Positions 7,379 to 11,005 of a DNA stretch of 11,005 nt are shown piece after piece. Under the pieces are notes generated by a model. That model worked only from the letters and a program-made list of their open reading frames with translations, was not told where the DNA came from and did not search any database. Source of the stretch: an uncultured Halomicronema sp. (GTDB lineage Bacteria; Cyanobacteriota; Cyanobacteriia; Phormidesmidales; Phormidesmidaceae); assembly GCA_937897665.1 (NCBI GenBank), contig CALCPB010000973.1, positions 1 to 11,005 of the forward strand. Direction: 5' to 3'. Both the position numbers and the translations under genes were made by a program. The stretch's first letter is position 1, and every line of letters starts with the position of its first letter.

Positions 7379-8889
7379 TCACTCTTCTTCAGGGGCGGCA
7401 CTGGCGCTAGTCGCCTCCCTCTCGGCAGTCGCCGGAGCGATCGCCTCAGCTGCTGCTTCATCTGCCGCACTGTCTGGAGCGGTCTCCTCCGCCTCCGGCG
7501 CGACCTCTGCCTCTGCCTCGGCTGCCAGCGTGGCGGTGGTGGCCACTGCGTCTGCTGGTTCTGCTGCTTCTCCTGCCGCCGCCGCTTCGGCCGCTAAACG
7601 GGCTGCTTTCTCCGCTTCGTAGGCCTCGTCTTCCGCTTTCCAGGCCGCGAGCTCGGCGGCCTCGGCGGCTTCCTTCGCTAGACGTGCCTCTTCAGCCGCC
7701 TGGCGAATTGCCAACTGCTCGGCAATCTTCTGGTCTTCTTCGGCATAGTCGTATTTAGCCGTATCTTTAATGTCAATTTTCCAGCCGGTGAGCTTGGCGG
7801 CTAGGCGAACATTTTGCCCTTCTTTACCAATGGCTAAGCTGAGTTGATCTTCGGGCACGAGCACATGGGCCTGCCGGTCTTCGGGATTCATCAAGCGCAC
7901 TTCATCCACTCGGGCCGGGCTGAGGGCATTGGCGATGTACGTGGCTGGGTCAAGCGAATAGCGAATGACATAATTTTTTCCCCTCGCAATTCGCTCACGA
8001 CCGCTTGAATACGCGAGCCCCGAGCGCCAATACAGGCTCCGACGGGGTCGACATCGCGTTCGGCGGTGTCAACGGCAATTTTGGTTCTCGGCCCGACAGA
8101 GCGAGAGGGCGGGTTAGCTTCGCGGGCGACGGCCACGATGCGCACAATTTCGTCTTCGATCTCGGGCACTTCGTTGGAAAACAGCTCAACGACTAGGGCT
8201 GCGTCGGCGCGCGAAACCAGCAGTTGAGGCCCGCGGTGGGAGCCTTCGGACACTTTCTTGAGTACAACCCGAAACTTGGAGTTAGGGCGGTAATTGTCGT
8301 TGGGGAGCTGATCACGCTTCAGCAACTCGGCTTCGACTTCCGGCTGACCAGTGCCGCTGCTAACGGTCATGATGACGGACTGCCGTTCAAACCGCTGCAC
8401 CGTCGAAGTGAGGACGGTGCCTTCCAGCTCTTGAAATTCTTCTTGAATCAGCTTGCGCTGCTGGTCGCGGAGTTTTTGGGCAAGCACCTGTTTGGTCTGA
8501 ATCGCCGCCATGCGACCAAAGTCTTTTTGCTCAGGGGTCACGTCGAGCACAACGGTATCGCCGACTTGCGCTTCTGGGGCAACTTCTAACAGTTCGGCTA
8601 GTGCTATCTGATGGTCTGCATTTTCATCCTCTTCGGCAATGGTTTTGGAGGCCAACACCCGAAACCCCTGGTCGTCTTCGTACTCGACGTCGAGTTCAAC
8701 GTCGAAATTATCGAAGTAACCCTCATCAAAATGAATGTCTTCGGCCACGCGTTGAGTGCGACGAAAGCGCTCGTAGCCCTTGAGTAAAGCCTCTCGTAGG
8801 GCATTTTCGACGGCATGTTTAGGCAGATTGCGCTCGCGACTGATGCTATCGATTAGGTCTTGTAGGTTGGGCAGGCTGACTAAGGACAT
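7379..8889 (-). CDS. nusA: transcription termination/antitermination factor NusA, interrupted by a one-base frameshift
   Basis: NusA binds RNA polymerase and nascent RNA and controls pausing, termination and antitermination. As written the gene is in two frames: 8889 to about 7972, and from there to 7379. Residues 1-306 hold the N-terminal polymerase-binding domain (to about 130, opening [20 protein letters not shown]), the S1 domain (about 135-200, [14 protein letters not shown]) and KH1, with GARG at 288-291. The first frame then leaves NusA sequence after GEKI and runs out of frame to a stop at 7891. The second frame continues with [24 protein letters not shown] and KH2, with GKEG at 355-358. 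One restored G joins the parts into a 503-residue protein. Residues 376-503 are an Ala/Glu-rich acidic tail; there are no acidic-repeat domains of the enterobacterial type. It lies 97 bp after rimP. An error in the sequence is more likely than true loss, because nusA is normally essential. Confidence 0.9.
7967..7984 (-). other. frameshift site in nusA (one base missing)
   Basis: The coding strand reads GGGGAAAAAATTATGTC. The conserved NusA motif G-E-K-I-D-V needs GGG GAA AAA ATT GAT GTC, so a G is missing between 7972 and 7971. Upstream of the point the frame ending in GEKI is correct; downstream the frame starting VIR is correct. The break lies directly after runs of four G and six A, a context prone to indels. 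Confidence 0.85.
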
Positions 8890-8986
8890 GGGCTAACTTA
8901 CTAACTCCCTCAAAATGGTGGCGATCGCCCCGCTGGCGACCCAATGAAATTGCATAAAAATTTCGATTTATCCGATTTAGATAGAC

Positions 8987-9457
8987 TTATTCAACTGCTT
9001 GGTCACTGAGTTGAACGGTTTCTACTAACGTTCTCGGCAACTTGGTGGGTTTCCCCTTACGACTGAGATAGAGGTGATCGTCGTCGCGCTTGAGTAGCTG
9101 CCCTAGCCAAGTGTGACGATCTTTGTAACGCTCTGAGAGCTGCACTTCTACCATGAACCCTTTGAAGACGATAAAGTCACGATCGGACAGCAGCTCGGAG
9201 GAGACACCAGGGCTAGAGACTTCGAGCACATAAGCATCAGGGATCAGATCGCTTTCATCTAAGACCGCTTCCAAAGCCTGACTCATCTGTTCACAGTCAT
9301 TGAGGCTGGTGTCTTCTTGCTGGCAGTTACGCACATCAATCCGGAGAACCGGCGGTGAATGGTTAGTCTGAAAGACTGCATCCACCACCTCTAGCCCTAG
9401 ATGCTTAGCAACGGGCGTCGCTAAGTCTAGGACTTCAGGAATGAGCGGATGAGCCAT
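8987..9457 (-). CDS. rimP: ribosome maturation factor RimP
   Basis: RimP assists late assembly of the 30S subunit. The protein has 156 residues, a normal length for the family. The N-terminal alpha/beta domain (about 1-80) shows PVAKHLGLEVVDAVF, VLRIDV (37-42) and the DCEQMSQALEAVLDE helix (54-68). The family signature YVLEVSSPGV follows at 77-85, and the Sm-like C-terminal domain runs from about 92 to 150. The ATG at 9457 is chosen over the longer frame opening at 9556. MAHPLIPEVLDLATPVAKHLG is the family-like start, GGAG lies 6 nt upstream (9467-9464), and the extension would be translated from the terminator hairpin. It is the first gene of the operon; a terminator-like structure ends 13 nt before its start. 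Confidence 0.95.
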   Translation of the reverse strand: MAHPLIPEVLDLATPVAKHLGLEVVDAVFQTNHSPPVLRIDVRNCQQEDTSLNDCEQMSQALEAVLDESDLIPDAYVLEVSSPGVSSELLSDRDFIVFKGFMVEVQLSERYKDRHTWLGQLLKRDDDHLYLSRKGKPTKLPRTLVETVQLSDQAVE

Positions 9458-9470
9458 GTAGCACTCCAAT

Positions 9471-9496
9471 AAAAAAAGTGGGTAACGTGCCCACTT
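9471..9496 (-). terminator. intrinsic terminator or attenuator just upstream of rimP
   Basis: On the minus strand AAGTGGG (9496-9490), a 7-nt loop and CCCACTT (9482-9476) form a perfect 7-bp stem, followed directly by five more T (9475-9471). This is a textbook factor-independent terminator. It lies 123 nt after the stop of the upstream membrane-protein gene and only 13 nt before the rimP ATG, with the rimP Shine-Dalgarno immediately after the T tract. It may end the upstream transcript. Because almost no room for a promoter is left downstream of it, the rimP transcript probably reads through it, which would make it an attenuator. Confidence 0.75.
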
Positions 9497-9516
9497 CCTC
9501 AGAACATGTAGAATTA

Positions 9517-9522
9517 GGCACG
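9517..9522 (-). promoter_or_regulatory. possible antiterminator arm of the rimP leader
   Basis: On the minus strand CGTGCC (9522-9517) is complementary to GGCACG (9491-9486), which covers part of the 5' arm and loop of the terminator. Pairing would exclude the terminator stem. It is only 6 bp but GC-rich, with a 25-nt loop. This is inference from complementarity only. Confidence 0.3.
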
Positions 9523-9547
9523 AGCAAATAGCCCCGCCATCTACTCG

Positions 9548-9585
9548 GCTAATCATATTAGCGCATATCCGCAGGGCGTTCTAAA
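9548..9585 (-). promoter_or_regulatory. possible rimP operon promoter
   Basis: TAATAT on the minus strand (9560-9555) matches a -10 box well. The -35 region, about 17 bp upstream (TAGAAC), is poor. It would start a leader of roughly 90 nt that includes the terminator hairpin. It lies in the 161-bp gap between the upstream gene and rimP, the only space for an operon promoter outside coding sequence. Confidence 0.3.
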
Positions 9586-9618
9586 CTGCATTGGCGCCAT
9601 GGTTTGCTGGGATGAAAC

Positions 9619-11005
9619 CTACTGGCGGACTTGAGTCATATTATAAAGTTTGTAATTGCCCTCTCTGAGGCGATCGACGTCTTCCACAGAGAGCTGTTTG
9701 ACGTAATTGATCTTGATTTCTTCTAATAGGGCGACGGTCCACTGTTCGAGTTCGTCCACTGTTTTGTTTTGCTGAACTTCGGTGCGGAGAGCCTCACCGA
9801 TTTTGGCAATGAGATTTTGGGTGAGCGCACTCCCCTTTTCATCTTCCAAGGCGCCGGTCATCGCCTGATAGAGCGTTTGCGATGTTTGATTGACTACTTG
9901 CTGAGCGATTTGATCGGGCAGGTCGCCAATGCCAGGCAGCTGCCGAAACCCTTGATAGCCAGGAGCCTGCTCAAGGGCGCTGACAAGACTGTGCTTGAGC
10001 AGGGCGTCGAGTTCGGGTTTGACGACGGGCAAGACCTGATACATCGTGATGGTCGTCAGCTTGCTGGCGATCGCTTCTACCTCATTCACCCCATTAATAT
10101 CGACGTATTGGCGTTTAGAACCGAGTGCCAACATCCAATCAGCGACGTCGCCATCCCGCACGAGATTTTGAATCTGGTCGACAACGCGCAGCACGACAAT
10201 CTCGGTGAGTTCCACCGCAAAGTTGGAGATTAAGATGCGGTTGACTCGATTCCGGAGGGGGATCAAGTTCACGAGCTGCGACTGATTGAGCCGAATCGTC
10301 ACGGGAATCACCCGTAACCAGCGCCAGAAAGGTAGGAAAAAAAACAGGTCATACCACCGCAGCAACAAGGCATCTAGCCAGGTGTAGTTTTTGTAGCGAC
10401 GGCTGATGTAGAACGTACGCGCGAGCAGCTCAGCGGCAAAAAATAAGACAAACCAGCCATCGAGTTTCCAAAAGTCGTTGCGGGGGCCGCCATCTTCACC
10501 GATGCGCCGAAAGTAGTTGGTTTCCAGTAGCGGTTCGATATCGGCGTTAAAAAAGCCGATTTCTTGAGTCCAGCCAGCTTGGGTGAGGTAGTCTTCGCTC
10601 CAAAAGGTGGTAAGCGCCTGTTTAGAGGAATCGACCCCGATGCGATCGCGAATATCGTTCTTGATGCGCTCTAAAGTGCCTGACTTGTTGGCAATTTCGA
10701 AGGGGTTTTCGTCAACCATGCTGATGCTTTGTTGCTGCAGGTCAGACAGCAAGGTCGCCGCTTGAATGGATTGCAGCCCCGTTTGAGCCACCTGCTCTTC
10801 GAGTTTGTCAACAGTTTCGAGATACTTAACCGTGGCGCGCTCCGGCTCGATGCCCTTAAAAACTTCGCCATACCAAATGGTGAACTCGGGAAAAAACTGC
10901 AGGTAAACATCACGAAACCGGATATAGCTGGTGTCAAACAGCACCAGCGTCAGGTTGATCAATGCCACGATCGCCACAATACGCTCAAACCAAAGCGCAG
11001 TGGTT
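9619..11005 (-). CDS. membrane protein with ion-channel-like segment, 5' end beyond the window
   Basis: A partial gene: the frame stays open to the right edge (adding TTALWFERI before the GTG at 10977), so the true start lies outside. About 461 residues are visible. A first membrane helix (about 10-28 from the edge, IVAIVALINLTLVLF) is followed by a ~130-residue soluble region with coiled-coil character. Two further hydrophobic segments are WFVLFFAAELLARTFYISRR (about 184-203) and LLRWYDLFFFLPFWRWLRVIPVTIRL (about 214-239). The second pair, an acidic residue in a helix and then a basic Arg-spaced stretch, recalls the S3-S4 part of voltage-gated channels, but no pore loop or selectivity filter is visible. 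The C-terminal ~200 residues are soluble and helical. It looks like a cyanobacterial hypothetical with an ion_trans-like core; I do not assign transport. Confidence 0.75.
   Translation of the reverse strand, partial: TTALWFERIVAIVALINLTLVLFDTSYIRFRDVYLQFFPEFTIWYGEVFKGIEPERATVKYLETVDKLEEQVAQTGLQSIQAATLLSDLQQQSISMVDENPFEIANKSGTLERIKNDIRDRIGVDSSKQALTTFWSEDYLTQAGWTQEIGFFNADIEPLLETNYFRRIGEDGGPRNDFWKLDGWFVLFFAAELLARTFYISRRYKNYTWLDALLLRWYDLFFFLPFWRWLRVIPVTIRLNQSQLVNLIPLRNRVNRILISNFAVELTEIVVLRVVDQIQNLVRDGDVADWMLALGSKRQYVDINGVNEVEAIASKLTTITMYQVLPVVKPELDALLKHSLVSALEQAPGYQGFRQLPGIGDLPDQIAQQVVNQTSQTLYQAMTGALEDEKGSALTQNLIAKIGEALRTEVQQNKTVDELEQWTVALLEEIKINYVKQLSVEDVDRLREGNYKLYNMTQVRQ

Larger units (their letters stand above)
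521..10649. repeat. HIP1 octamers GCGATCGC, dispersed
   Basis: At least eleven copies start at 521, 2166, 3391, 3499, 5631, 6159, 7310, 7437, 8921, 10067 and 10642. At equal base composition an 8-mer would be expected well under once in this length. HIP1 is a known hallmark of many cyanobacterial genomes. Most copies lie inside genes; the one at 8921 is in the rimP-nusA gap. Confidence 0.9.

Noticed and set aside
7967..7984. Programmed -1 ribosomal frameshifting in nusA on the GGGGAAAAAA run.
   Set aside because: No canonical X XXY YYZ heptamer is present in the zero frame, slippage would give GEKNY rather than the invariant GEKID, and restoring a single G repairs the motif exactly.
9458..9556. 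A 33-residue N-terminal extension of RimP from the ATG at 9556.
   Set aside because: It would be encoded across the terminator hairpin, does not resemble RimP, and the ATG at 9457 has GGAG at good spacing.
9497..9618. An initiator tRNA gene upstream of rimP, as in the E. coli operon.
   Set aside because: No tRNA-like T arm or cloverleaf can be drawn on the minus strand in this gap.

Overview
The window reads as chromosomal DNA of a cyanobacterium, probably filamentous or Leptolyngbya-like. The evidence is at least eleven copies of the HIP1 octamer GCGATCGC in 11 kb, the cyanobacterial order rimP-nusA-ylxR-infB with no ylxQ gene between ylxR and infB, a 'low-complexity tail' membrane protein directly after infB, and a ~70-residue protein ending in a LRETLETLAY-like tail. 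The genus cannot be fixed from this sequence. No insertion sequence, CRISPR array, phage gene, tRNA or rRNA was found; this is core housekeeping territory.

Layout. The only clear plus-strand gene is at the left edge (52-651), a small multi-pass membrane protein of unknown function. It converges on a DUF4349 envelope protein (923-1840, minus). A 69-residue conserved-looking protein (2048-2257, minus) follows. From 2526 to 9457 runs the minus-strand translation/transcription operon, in transcription order: rimP (9457-8987), nusA (8889-7379), ylxR (7353-7045), infB (6791-3819) and the low-complexity-tail membrane protein (3812-2526), which ends against a 13-bp hairpin. Upstream of rimP is the 3' part of another minus-strand gene (9619 to the right edge) for a membrane protein with a channel-like segment.

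How the genes work together. RimP matures the 30S subunit, NusA controls RNA polymerase pausing, termination and antitermination, YlxR is a small RNA-associated protein, and IF-2 brings initiator tRNA to the 30S subunit. The fifth product is a membrane protein whose start codon is 6 nt past the infB stop, so it is probably translationally coupled.

Main points for a second look. (1) nusA is broken by a one-base deletion inside the invariant GEKID motif; restoring one G recovers a full 503-residue NusA. (2) The IF-2 guanine-specificity motif NKxD reads YKID. (3) An intrinsic terminator sits 13 nt before the rimP start codon, with a possible competing antiterminator upstream, which suggests attenuation of the operon. 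(4) A 253-bp gap before infB carries a helically phased direct repeat and promoter-like boxes. The first two may be base-level sequence errors or real substitutions, and reads or relatives would settle it. I saw no clearly novel defence, mobile or biosynthetic system.
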